Below, piece after piece: positions 36,175 through 44,756 of a stretch of 64,000 nucleotides of DNA. The notes beneath the pieces are model-generated. The model was not told where the DNA came from, ran no database searches, and saw only the letters and a program-made list of their open reading frames with translations. The stretch is from Pirellula sp. (GTDB lineage: Bacteria > Planctomycetota > Planctomycetia > Pirellulales > Pirellulaceae): NCBI GenBank assembly GCA_021300015.1, contig JAJTFB010000001.1, positions 53,291 through 117,290 of the forward strand, written 5' to 3'. How positions within the stretch are numbered: position 1 is the first letter of the stretch; the number at the start of each line of letters is the position of its first letter. The translations under genes were made by a program, and so were the position numbers.

Positions 36175-36744
36175 TTAGAAACCGAATTCGCGAAGCCATT
36201 CCTCGCGATCGCTCGCGGATAGCTTAGGGTTTTGCCTGGCGGCATCCAGTGCTTCCTCCGCTGGCTGCTTGTCGTTGAGCGTGCGATCCGTCAATAGCTC
36301 AATCGCGTTCATCCAGTCCTCGCTGTCTCGAATCGTGGCCCCCCGAGCCGTCCCTTTGCGTTGCACGCGATGATCGGACGAAAGCAGTACGAGCCGTTTC
36401 GGGTTGCTGTGAACTTGGAGGATCTCCTGAATGCACTCATCGGCGCTAAGGTAGTCGGAGGAAAACAAAAGGTGGATGGACCGCTGTTGATAGAATTTCG
36501 GCAGTCCTTTCGGGGCGACCTCCCCAGCATCGAAAACGATGCAGGTTTGATTCGCGGCGGGGCCAAGATGCTCGGCGAGCAATTCAATCAATCGATTCCG
36601 CCCAGTCTCGAGCGCCTTGGGCCGCATGTCTCCCGCTTGGGCGTATCCGATGGCATACATCAAGTTGTAGCCATCGATGAGAAGCTTGCAGCTTAGGACT
36701 TGTGGCGCGAACGGCTTGGATTCAGACCCCGAGGATCGCGACAT
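36175..36744 (-). CDS. YacP-like NYN (PIN-fold) RNase domain protein
   Basis: The 189-residue product carries LLIDGYNLMYAIGYA near residue 22 and TCIVFDAGEVAPKG near 88, acid residues typical of the NYN/PIN nuclease fold, and VLLSSDHRVQRKGTARGATI with conserved aspartate and arginine near 130. This matches the YacP/Rae1 group, of which Rae1 is a ribosome-linked mRNA endonuclease in Bacillus. A role in RNA processing is the best guess. The gene is followed by the MITE-like element and lies about 100 bp downstream of the DUF-type exported protein gene on the same strand. Confidence 0.85.
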   Translation of the reverse strand: MSRSSGSESKPFAPQVLSCKLLIDGYNLMYAIGYAQAGDMRPKALETGRNRLIELLAEHLGPAANQTCIVFDAGEVAPKGLPKFYQQRSIHLLFSSDYLSADECIQEILQVHSNPKRLVLLSSDHRVQRKGTARGATIRDSEDWMNAIELLTDRTLNDKQPAEEALDAARQNPKLSASDREEWLREFGF

Positions 36745-36847
36745 CTATTTTGGACCTCTCGGACTTGCGAGACAAACTCGCCGTTGGCTGCATGTTAAAC
36801 GTGCTTCACACACAGATTCTAAACCAAGCGGAACCCAACCTCATCGA

Positions 36848-38686
36848 TCAAGGATCGAGGTTGGCATCAAATCGCAGCCGCAAGCGAGCTTGGTCTTGGA
36901 ACTCTAAGCTCATATCCATGCGTTTGACAAGTCCGATGAGCAGCATCAACATGTCGAACTCCCGTTTGGCTTCGATGCGTGTTGTGCCTTTTTCGACCAT
37001 GTTCCGCGCGATGATCGGATTGCTGTTGATCTGCAGCGCTTTCTGAATCGATGCTCCATCGGCCTCTAGCCGAGTCTGCACTTGTGCGGTCTGCGAACCG
37101 GCATCCAACGGGTTTTGCCCAAGGATCGATTTGGCACAATCGACCGAACTGCATAGCACCACCCTATCGTCGAGGAACGCCAAGGTGGGCTGGAAATTGA
37201 ATTGGATCGGAAGTCCATCGGGATATTTGCGATCCTCTTCGACGATGAATTGCGAGGTGTAAATCGATGCGCCGTTTTGCTGAATCGTGTCTTGCTCCAA
37301 TTGGGGCTGTCCTTCTTGAGCCCCTGCCACGTTGAGGAACCCGATGAAACTCTGGAAGGTTCTCTTCAGCTCCCGCTGCAGTTTTGCGGGATCTTTCAAC
37401 CGTGCTACCATCCCGAAGCTAGGTAGTTGAATGGTGGGTTTCAATGCAGCTTGGTCGAAACTTCGCTCGGCTGCAAAAATTTGCAACTCTGGCTCAATCG
37501 CAGTGAGAATATCGCTTCCGAAATCCTTACCCGCGAAAATGGTCGTCAGTGTGTTGTCGGCCTGGGCCAATTGGTCGTTGACGTCCTGATTGAACAAATC
37601 GCCGGCTCGGAGCCACATTTGGGCTAAGTCTCGGTAGGTTGACAGTGTGGCAATCGCACCTGGGACCTTCGGCCAATTCGGTGCCCGCCCTTTGGCATCA
37701 GGCCCCACGTAATGCTGCCTTGCTTGGCCGTACCAAGTCGGATCGGAGGGACTTTGAACCTCTAGAGCGATGCCTTGCTCATCCATCGTCATCGATGCGT
37801 GCATCACCTGCGCGTTTGCAAGAACGCTCAGGACTCCTCCGAGGATCAACTCAGCACCGAAGTCGTTGGCTTGTCCACGGAACAGGTCGTTGTTTTTCAT
37901 TTGCGCTCGGATACTTGCAAGATCGATCCATACTTCAACCATGGATCCTGTTGCTTGAAGTTTGCTGCTGGCTTCTCGATACCAGGGAGCTTGCGATAGC
38001 CCTTTGCGATTGTCGAGTTTGTGATCGACGACGGCTTTGGCGAAATCTCCTTGGTTGGTCATTAGGACCCAAGATCCAAGTTTCACAAAGATTCCGTTTT
38101 GGATTTTATAGGCTTGCACTCCGCGATATTCGGTCGATTGGATCGGGTCCGGATCGCCCTTGGACTTGGCGTCCTTGCGCAAATAATCGAGGGCTTTGTC
38201 GATGTAGTCATCGAGCCATTGCTCACTGCGTGTGTGCAGCATCAATGCCACGGCTTGGGTCTGCGAATCGATGGCCACGTACGCACCGCGGTCGCTTAGG
38301 TCCTTGGCTAGTTGATCGAGTTTGAGCCCTAGGGCGATTTCGGCGATGGTGATTCCACTGCGGACCTGTAGAGCTTGAGGACTGCGCCAGAGCTTTTTAA
38401 AACTCTCGGTTTCGATCCAACTTGTTCTCAAGGGGTGTTCGAGCCATTGCTCGACCGGAGCGATTTTCCCGAACAGCACGGTGGTTTCAGGGAGCCAATC
38501 GGCAATTTGGTTTTCCGAATCGGTTTGAACCGTAGGGCTAGTGCCTTTCGGTTCGTTATCCTGAGCGCAAAGAACCCCGGATAGGCTTCCGTTGAGTGTT
38601 GCTACAAGGATACTTGTCGGCAGGAACAACCACCACGCTAGGGACGCAAGCAGGTGGGTTTTGATCTTGAGATCGAAAGAAAGCAT
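36848..38686 (-). CDS. Exported protein of unknown function (about 612 residues)
   Basis: The start at ATG 38686 gives a signal peptide (LLASLAWWLFLPTSILVATL) cleaved near LCAQ. No catalytic motif is visible. The body has mixed alpha/beta character with repeated phrases about 'scaled' values, such as GAYVAIDSQTQAVALMLHTR and VFVKLGSWVLMTNQGDFAKA, that recall the DUF3352-like exported proteins common in planctomycetes. That likeness is only in general outline. It is 25 bp downstream of the kinase gene on the same strand and may be co-transcribed with it. Confidence 0.6.
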   Translation of the reverse strand: MLSFDLKIKTHLLASLAWWLFLPTSILVATLNGSLSGVLCAQDNEPKGTSPTVQTDSENQIADWLPETTVLFGKIAPVEQWLEHPLRTSWIETESFKKLWRSPQALQVRSGITIAEIALGLKLDQLAKDLSDRGAYVAIDSQTQAVALMLHTRSEQWLDDYIDKALDYLRKDAKSKGDPDPIQSTEYRGVQAYKIQNGIFVKLGSWVLMTNQGDFAKAVVDHKLDNRKGLSQAPWYREASSKLQATGSMVEVWIDLASIRAQMKNNDLFRGQANDFGAELILGGVLSVLANAQVMHASMTMDEQGIALEVQSPSDPTWYGQARQHYVGPDAKGRAPNWPKVPGAIATLSTYRDLAQMWLRAGDLFNQDVNDQLAQADNTLTTIFAGKDFGSDILTAIEPELQIFAAERSFDQAALKPTIQLPSFGMVARLKDPAKLQRELKRTFQSFIGFLNVAGAQEGQPQLEQDTIQQNGASIYTSQFIVEEDRKYPDGLPIQFNFQPTLAFLDDRVVLCSSVDCAKSILGQNPLDAGSQTAQVQTRLEADGASIQKALQINSNPIIARNMVEKGTTRIEAKREFDMLMLLIGLVKRMDMSLEFQDQARLRLRFDANLDP

Positions 38687-38711
38687 GAGAATACCGGACG
38701 GCAATCGAGAA

Positions 38712-40235
38712 CTATTGCTGCGGTGCGGTATCGACAGGTTTGTTGGTCAGTTGCACCAAGGCTTCCCGCAATTCACGAACCTTCAGCGGCATCGGGATCA
38801 GGACATGTCGATCCGAAGTGTTTGCACCTCGAACGATGTGCTGTTGCTTTGGATCGACCAGCAGTATAGCCGGAATTTGCTTGGTGTGCTCTTCGGAGGC
38901 GAAGCGATTGAAGGCATCGAGGGCGTCATTGCCCAGGTTCGTCGCGCTGAGGATCAGGCAGTTCGCGGGGTTGGATTCGTCGGGTGAGAATTTCGCTAAT
39001 GCTCGCTCTGGATCGCTGTAAACGAGCACCCGGTAGCCCCGTTTTTTGAGTTTCTCTCGGAGCAGATCCTGAAGCTCTGCTCGATTCTCAACGATCAAAA
39101 CCGTCTTGCCTTGGCCTTCGAGAATATCCTCCGGTTCCAACACATCGGCCGGTACGACCGAGCCCCCCTTTGTCGGTGCGGTCTTGCCATCGGTTAGCCC
39201 GGGATTGTCGATTTCGCGCTGAAGTTTTTTAAGGGCCGCATCGACATCGGCAAGAACCTGTCCTGGGTTTTGGTACCGTTTCTCGGGACTAAACTCCATG
39301 GCTTTGTGGCAGATAGCATAAATGGTATCTGGAAGTCCTGGAGCAACATCGTGGAGCGATGGGATCTCGACAAATCGGGTGATGTTCAATCGCATCAGGC
39401 GGTCTCGAGTCTCGACCAGCGGAGCACGCCCCGAAACGATGTGATAAAACATGCAACCGACGAAGTAGATGTCGCTTCGATGGTCGCCTTTGCGTACCGC
39501 GGTGCCTCGTTCGAGGGCTGCATAGTCGATCGCCCGAGCGCTCGGGCAATCGGCGATCGCTTCGGGCGACGATGTGTCGGCCAATGCCGCCAATCCAAAG
39601 TCCACCAACTTGCAACGACCGCTGGAGTGGACAAGGACGTTCGAGAGTTTCAAGTCTCGGTGGGTGATCCCTTTTTGGAAGGCGAAATCCAAACCCGAGC
39701 AAATATCATGCATGATCTTCAGAGCATGGATAGCCTCGAACGTCCCTCGGATCTTGAGGATCTCTCGGAGTGTCTCACCCTCGACGAACTCCATGACTAG
39801 GTAAGGGGCACGCGGATCGTTGACGATATCGTAGATGGTAACGATGTTCGGATGACGCAGTTCCAAGCCCATGCGTCCCTCGCGCAGGAACTGCTCGATC
39901 TGGACGACCTGGTCGCGGTGCCTACGGCGCAAGACCTTGACCGCAACGACTTTACCCGTCTCGCGATGCACGGCCCGGAAAACTCGGGCAAACGTTCCGG
40001 CACCGATCATGTAAAGGACTTTGTAGGGTCCGTAGAAGTACCCGAGCCGCTCTCCGGTGAGCATCCGTTCCAACTGAAAGTTGGTGATGATTCCTTTGCG
40101 AAGCAGATGCGATTTGACCTCTTCGAGGGTGACCTGCTCTGTACGCAATTCCCCCCACAAGCGATCGATCTGAGCCGGCGTGGCGAGCTCAAGATCGATG
40201 CAGCGTTGGGTCAGGGATCTGGGCGTGAACTCCAT
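38712..40235 (-). CDS. Hanks-type Ser/Thr protein kinase fused to a degenerate receiver domain
   Basis: From ATG 40235 the protein has 507 residues. The kinase domain shows the glycine loop GAGTFARV at 78-85, lysine 100 in VVAVKVL, the catalytic loop HRDLKLSN at 192-199 and DFG at 212-214, so it should be active. The C-terminal 120 residues (from about 385, TVLIVENRAELQDLL) follow a response-regulator receiver fold, but the acidic pair reads EN and the phosphoacceptor position reads LILSATNLG where an aspartate would be expected. No membrane helix is present. It lies between a 103-residue unknown gene and the exported-protein gene, all on the minus strand. Confidence 0.87.
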   Translation of the reverse strand: MEFTPRSLTQRCIDLELATPAQIDRLWGELRTEQVTLEEVKSHLLRKGIITNFQLERMLTGERLGYFYGPYKVLYMIGAGTFARVFRAVHRETGKVVAVKVLRRRHRDQVVQIEQFLREGRMGLELRHPNIVTIYDIVNDPRAPYLVMEFVEGETLREILKIRGTFEAIHALKIMHDICSGLDFAFQKGITHRDLKLSNVLVHSSGRCKLVDFGLAALADTSSPEAIADCPSARAIDYAALERGTAVRKGDHRSDIYFVGCMFYHIVSGRAPLVETRDRLMRLNITRFVEIPSLHDVAPGLPDTIYAICHKAMEFSPEKRYQNPGQVLADVDAALKKLQREIDNPGLTDGKTAPTKGGSVVPADVLEPEDILEGQGKTVLIVENRAELQDLLREKLKKRGYRVLVYSDPERALAKFSPDESNPANCLILSATNLGNDALDAFNRFASEEHTKQIPAILLVDPKQQHIVRGANTSDRHVLIPMPLKVRELREALVQLTNKPVDTAPQQ

Positions 40236-40379
40236 GGATCGATCGGATCGTTGTAAGGGGGATGTCGGATTGCTTTTAGAGTAAGCAGAATCGATGCGGC
40301 GGGCAAACGCTAAGCACCACTGCGGCTGCAAATCCCCTGGAATATTTCGGTCTTGTCGGACTTCAAGCTCCCAGGAAGC

Positions 40380-40691
40380 TTAGGAGGCGTCCGGGCCGAA
40401 TTCTTCATCGGAGAAATCGCTGGCTTGGCGTTGCAACTCGTCTCGTTCCCGACGGGTCGCTTCTAAATCAAATACCAGGTACTTCATATCCAATCGCAGT
40501 TGGCCGATCGATTCTTGGACCATCTGAAGGATTTTTCGTCGGCGATTGGTGCTTTCAAGAACCCGTTGAAACAGCGGTTGGAGAAGCAGTTTGGCCTCGG
40601 TCGAAAGTCCGTCGATCGCCTCTTGCATCTCGATGAGTTCCGCGGGTAGTTCCAGGGTAGGAAGTTCCGAAATAGTCGATTTCGTGTTCAT
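40380..40691 (-). CDS. Small helical protein of unknown function
   Basis: The ATG at 40691 (MNTKSTISELPTLELPAELI) gives 103 residues, predicted almost wholly helical, with charged segments (NRRRKILQMVQESIGQLRLD) and an acidic end (DFSDEEFGPDAS). It sits 145 bp upstream of the kinase gene on the same strand. I do not recognise a family; small helical partners or substrates of kinases are one possibility, but nothing in the sequence shows this. Confidence 0.5.
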   Translation of the reverse strand: MNTKSTISELPTLELPAELIEMQEAIDGLSTEAKLLLQPLFQRVLESTNRRRKILQMVQESIGQLRLDMKYLVFDLEATRRERDELQRQASDFSDEEFGPDAS

Positions 40692-41046
40692 TTCAATGCT
40701 TTCAATACTTTCCAACGGGAGAGGGCAAAATGCGTCTTGGGGCTCGTGGGCCGAAACGTGTGGGCCGAAACGTGTGGGCTTTAAACGGTGATGTTTGTAA
40801 CGGGCAGGGGCAGCACTTAAAAAAAACTCAAGTTGTCCGGCGCGGCTGCCGAAGGCTGATCGTCGACGGTCTAGAATGCTTCGTAAACCCTTGCTAGTCA
40901 AGAATTTATACAATCGGACCAGCCGTTACATCCGGCACCATCGACACCCCTTGGCGAGGTCGAACGCTCGCCAGATTCGACTAGAGAATTTCCCCAAGTC
41001 TTGATAGAAGCGATAGTTGCGTCAACGGAATCCCCCCTGAGAGCCT
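40692..41046. other. Intergenic region between divergent genes with a short tandem repeat
   Basis: This 355-bp gap separates the 103-residue gene (minus) from the large exported protein gene (plus). Promoters for both should lie here. A tandem repeat of the 14-bp unit cgtgtgggccgaaa, in about two and a half copies, spans roughly 40745-40779. No further gene is seen. Confidence 0.6.
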
Positions 41047-41052
41047 GTGCGT

Positions 41053-43836
41053 ATGCTTCTTGAGCCGGTCCATGATTTTTCTGTCACAAAGTTTCAGCCA
41101 AGTCCGATTAGTTCGGCTGGCTTGAGGTGGATCGTTCCGTGGACTTTTCCGATCCGGGCTGCCTTCCTGGTCCTTTGGATTCTCCAGGTGGCCGAGCCGA
41201 TTTTTGCACAGCACCTCGATAGCTTCGACCAAGGTTCGGCTCGATTTAGTCTTTGGCGCGATGATGCTCGCACCGTGATGAGGACACCGGATCGCATCGA
41301 GCCGGGAGTCGAGACGATCGAGTTTACCCACGGTAACGGTTCCTTCGTTTACCTGATTACCCCTGTCGAACCGTGCGCGATCATCCCTGAGCTCAAGGCG
41401 GCGATACGCATTCGAAGCGCGCAGGCCGGCATTCGGATCGGAATGCGCGTGGTTTTCCCTCGCGCCAGGCACCCAGCGACGCATTCGGCTTTGACCGAAG
41501 TCGTTTTTGGATCCCCGCACGATGGAGCCGGACGCTGGTCGACCTCGGCGATCAGCGATGTGTGGAACCTCGTCGAGGATCGTCAGCGTTTTCTCAGACG
41601 CTTGTTCGGCCCGGATATCGATCTTCGCGAACCCTATGTCGATGCGATCCTTTTGAGTGTTTACGGATTTCCGGGCACTTCGAAAATCCAAGTCGACGAG
41701 TTGAGTATCGATGGGATGATCGCTCCGGGGACCCTCAGCGATGAAGATCCTGCAGGTCCTGCCGCGATTGCGATGGAACCGCCCGGCGAGCGGCTTCGGC
41801 GTATCCAACAGAGCGTACCTCGCTGGATCCAGCATCAAGGCGAGAGTCTTGCCTACCTCCAAACCCTGGGCTTCAACGGCGTGATTTCTCGCAACCCAAA
41901 CGACCCGCTCGTAGCGCAGCAATCGATCGAATCGGGGATGGGAGTCATCGCACCACCTCCCTCGATCGTCCCGACCGAGGACCAGTCGGAGCGCTATGCG
42001 CATGTGAGCGCATGGCTGCTGGGTTTGGCATTGAATCAGAGTCAGATGGACTCGTCTTTGGAGCGCGTCGCGATGATGAGTCGCTATCCGAAGTCCCTAT
42101 CGAGGCCCATGGTCGCAGAAGCCTGGGAGCTACACGGATCCTATAGCCAATTGAGCGACTGGCTCGCGGCTCCCATGCCGCTTGCTACCTCAGTGCGTTC
42201 GGCCAAAGAAGCTTCGACGATCCTCAAAACCGAATTGCGTCCAATCGCTGGCCGGAATGTTCCGATGACATCGCTTTGGACTCAACTCTCCAACGAGTGG
42301 CTCGCGCAGAGAGTCTTGGCCTCTGAGTCCCTGGGTCGATCTCCATGGCCAATTGCCGACCACGATCGGCTTCAAGCTCGCTTGCAATGGATACGAAGTG
42401 TGATGCAGGGTTCAAGGGGGTGGATTTTCCGATCTCCATTCTCATTGGACTCAGGCGACCAGACGGCATCGATCCGCGCAGAGTCCTATGCGAGCATCAA
42501 TCAGGAAATCGAGCTCTTTATGCCTTGGATCCAAGCGGGCGAATCGGATTGGGCCAATGTGGCGGTCAATTCCTCGGAACATACCGCCGCGATCCTTCAG
42601 ACCCCGTCGAGCCAATTGGTTTTTGTCATCGCATCGGGAGATTATGACCAGCTATGCAGTCCAGCCCCGGCCACTGAACGCATCGAGGTCACCATCCCCG
42701 TGACGGGCCAACCTCGCCAAATCTATCGCATCACACGTGGTGTGTTGGAACGGGTGCCAATGAAAAACGTCCCTGGGGCCATGGTCGTGACGATCGACCG
42801 TCCTGCGATCGTCGAGCAATTGGTGACCATGGTCGACAATGGACCGTGGAGTTACCTCCAAACTGCCTTGACCCGCTTGGGCCCTAGCCTTATCGAAAGT
42901 CGCATCGACACCGCAACGCAGTTGATCACTTTGGCCCAAATGACCTTGGTCTCCCGCCAGTTGCCCGCATCGGATGCGGGTTGGGAATCGATCCGCGAAG
43001 CCCAATCTGCCCAGCGAGCATCCCTTCAGTATTTAGCGAATTCCGAATTGGCTAAAGCCGCTGAGTATGCCGATACGGCGACTCTTTTGGCCCAGCGAAC
43101 CCTGCGCAGCTCCTGGGAAGTGGCCAAGGAGCAGTTCCCCAGCGTCAACAGCAGCGCGTTGGTCGTCTCGCCCCTCTCGTTGCCTTTGCATTTCGAGCTC
43201 GATCGAGTCTTGCAAGGCCGTCGTTGGCAACCCGCACCTCTGGCAGGTACACCCTTTGTGGATCTCTCGGATTGGAAGCAATCTGGATGGACCAGCAACC
43301 ACCGCTTGGTCGAGCAGATCGACAGTTCCATTCAGATCGCAAGCGGAGCAGGGCCCAGTGGCGAGCCTGCGATTGTCTTGCAAGCCTCGAGCAGGACCGG
43401 GCAACCGATCCCTAGCGGTTATGCTGGTACAAGCATGCGAGTGACGTCTCCGAAGGTTGCCTTGCCTGTCGGATCGCTCGTGCACATCGAAGCGTTGGTT
43501 CGGGTAGAATCGTCCCCTTCGGAGTCGCAAACGGGACTGTTGTTCAGCGACAACATGGGGGGCGAGGCATTAGGCCAGTTGGTATCCGCGTACGATTCGA
43601 GCCAAGCTTCCTGGCGACGCGTCAGTTTGTTTCGGATGATTACGCTCGAGGAAGGCTTGGAACTGTACCTAGAAACCCGAGGCACCGTTCGAGCGTCCGT
43701 CGCGAGCATCAGTTTGGAATGGATCATGCCCACGCAAAACCGGAACTTACCCATCAGCACGAGCACCGAGTCGACGCTTTTGGTACCGGGTGCTAGTTTA
43801 CCGGGTGCAGAAGCATCGGGCCTAGACGGACCTTAG
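41053..43836 (+). CDS. Large exported protein of unknown function (927 residues)
   Basis: I take ATG 41053; GTG 41047 is the alternative. A signal-like segment runs from about residue 27 to 52 (IRAAFLVLWILQVAEPIFAQ). The N-terminal region (residues 60-220) is beta-rich and the C-terminal 170 residues read like a carbohydrate-binding or jelly-roll sandwich (VSLFRMITLEEGLELYLETR). The middle holds LAYLQTLGFNGVISRNPN and LFMPWIQAGESDWANVAVNS, in the manner of planctomycete surface proteins with glycoside-type folds. No catalytic residues can be pointed to. It is followed by a hairpin and a convergent gene. Confidence 0.65.
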   Translation: MLLEPVHDFSVTKFQPSPISSAGLRWIVPWTFPIRAAFLVLWILQVAEPIFAQHLDSFDQGSARFSLWRDDARTVMRTPDRIEPGVETIEFTHGNGSFVYLITPVEPCAIIPELKAAIRIRSAQAGIRIGMRVVFPRARHPATHSALTEVVFGSPHDGAGRWSTSAISDVWNLVEDRQRFLRRLFGPDIDLREPYVDAILLSVYGFPGTSKIQVDELSIDGMIAPGTLSDEDPAGPAAIAMEPPGERLRRIQQSVPRWIQHQGESLAYLQTLGFNGVISRNPNDPLVAQQSIESGMGVIAPPPSIVPTEDQSERYAHVSAWLLGLALNQSQMDSSLERVAMMSRYPKSLSRPMVAEAWELHGSYSQLSDWLAAPMPLATSVRSAKEASTILKTELRPIAGRNVPMTSLWTQLSNEWLAQRVLASESLGRSPWPIADHDRLQARLQWIRSVMQGSRGWIFRSPFSLDSGDQTASIRAESYASINQEIELFMPWIQAGESDWANVAVNSSEHTAAILQTPSSQLVFVIASGDYDQLCSPAPATERIEVTIPVTGQPRQIYRITRGVLERVPMKNVPGAMVVTIDRPAIVEQLVTMVDNGPWSYLQTALTRLGPSLIESRIDTATQLITLAQMTLVSRQLPASDAGWESIREAQSAQRASLQYLANSELAKAAEYADTATLLAQRTLRSSWEVAKEQFPSVNSSALVVSPLSLPLHFELDRVLQGRRWQPAPLAGTPFVDLSDWKQSGWTSNHRLVEQIDSSIQIASGAGPSGEPAIVLQASSRTGQPIPSGYAGTSMRVTSPKVALPVGSLVHIEALVRVESSPSESQTGLLFSDNMGGEALGQLVSAYDSSQASWRRVSLFRMITLEEGLELYLETRGTVRASVASISLEWIMPTQNRNLPISTSTESTLLVPGASLPGAEASGLDGP

Positions 43837-43863
43837 GGTGTCTTGCAATCGATGGCCGTAGTG

Positions 43864-43899
43864 TAAGCCTACCGTCGGGCTTGCCCGGCGGAGGCCTAA
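43864..43899. other. Imperfect long hairpin between convergent genes
   Basis: An imperfect inverted repeat (taagcctaccgtcggg with cccggcggaggcctaa) with a short loop lies between the stops of the genes at 41053 and 43918. It could serve as a bidirectional terminator or belong to a dispersed repeat family. No T-run follows. Confidence 0.45.
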
Positions 43900-43917
43900 C
43901 TTGCAGCTACATGCAGG

Positions 43918-44571
43918 TCATCGTTGGGAGCATAGTTGGCTCGACGTGCAATCGGGATAGATCCGAGTCGCTTCCAGGAAGCACTCTTTGGCGACGCTGG
44001 TCCTTTGCATGAACCAATAGCTTTGACCTAGCATGACGCAAGCTCGGTAGCAATCGCGATCGATCGAAAGGACCTGCCGGCAATCCTCGATCGCGCCTGC
44101 GAGTTGGGAGGTGCACATTCGGACCGATATCCTGAGCAACCAACTCTGCGGATGTTCTGCATGGGTCGCGACGAGTTTATCGACCATTCGATTGGCGGAC
44201 GTCCAATGCGAATCGGCCATGGAGTCCTCGATTTGCTCGGCGAATTGGCGATGCCAGAGGCTTCGCACCCTGAGCAAAATCTGTTCTCTTGCCCGATCGG
44301 CTTCGAGCCGTATCGCCGCATCGGGATCTCTTAGCAAAGGACCTAAAAAACGGCATTCGGAGTGTTGACCGATCCAGCCCAGACCCCAAACAGCGGCGCG
44401 TCGGATTTGCGCATCGCGGGAGAAAATCAACCGCCGCAGCGTGCAAACCGAGTAGTCCTGTGCAATGGCGTTGGAAATGACCTTGGACTCATCGCGACAG
44501 CGATCATCGCGGCGCGCAGGCCCGCTCTGGTCGTTGTAAAATGAAATCAGGTTGGTCAGTCGCGTGTTCAT
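43918..44571 (-). CDS. HEAT-repeat and TPR-like protein
   Basis: The 217-residue product has two parts. Residues about 48-105 match HEAT or PBS-lyase repeats (RRAAVWGLGWIGQHSECRFL, GPLLRDPDAAIRLEADRARE). Residues 125-210 match tetratricopeptide repeats (HPQSWLLRISVRMCTSQL, AIEDCRQVLSIDRDCYRACV, AKECFLEATRIYPD). Such scaffolds bind other proteins. No signal peptide is present, so it should be cytoplasmic. It is a single gene, divergent from the STN-type protein gene. Confidence 0.75.
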   Translation of the reverse strand: MNTRLTNLISFYNDQSGPARRDDRCRDESKVISNAIAQDYSVCTLRRLIFSRDAQIRRAAVWGLGWIGQHSECRFLGPLLRDPDAAIRLEADRAREQILLRVRSLWHRQFAEQIEDSMADSHWTSANRMVDKLVATHAEHPQSWLLRISVRMCTSQLAGAIEDCRQVLSIDRDCYRACVMLGQSYWFMQRTSVAKECFLEATRIYPDCTSSQLCSQR

Positions 44572-44756
44572 ACGATTGGGTCTGTTGACTGTCTTGAGTA
44601 CGACTCCACAATAGTCAACTTGGAATCAATCTCAACGCCATTCGATGATTCTGCTTAAAGTAACCAAAGATCCAACGCTGCTCTTGACTTTCATCGACGC
44701 TCGAACTCCAACGGGCCCTCAATCCAGTTCCCAACTCCTTGCGGTTGACTTCCTTT

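Noticed and set aside
40981..42003. Minus-strand frame of 340 codons opposite the large exported protein
   Set aside because: The plus frame is open for 927 codons with a signal-like start; the minus reading is Arg/His-rich and shows no family.
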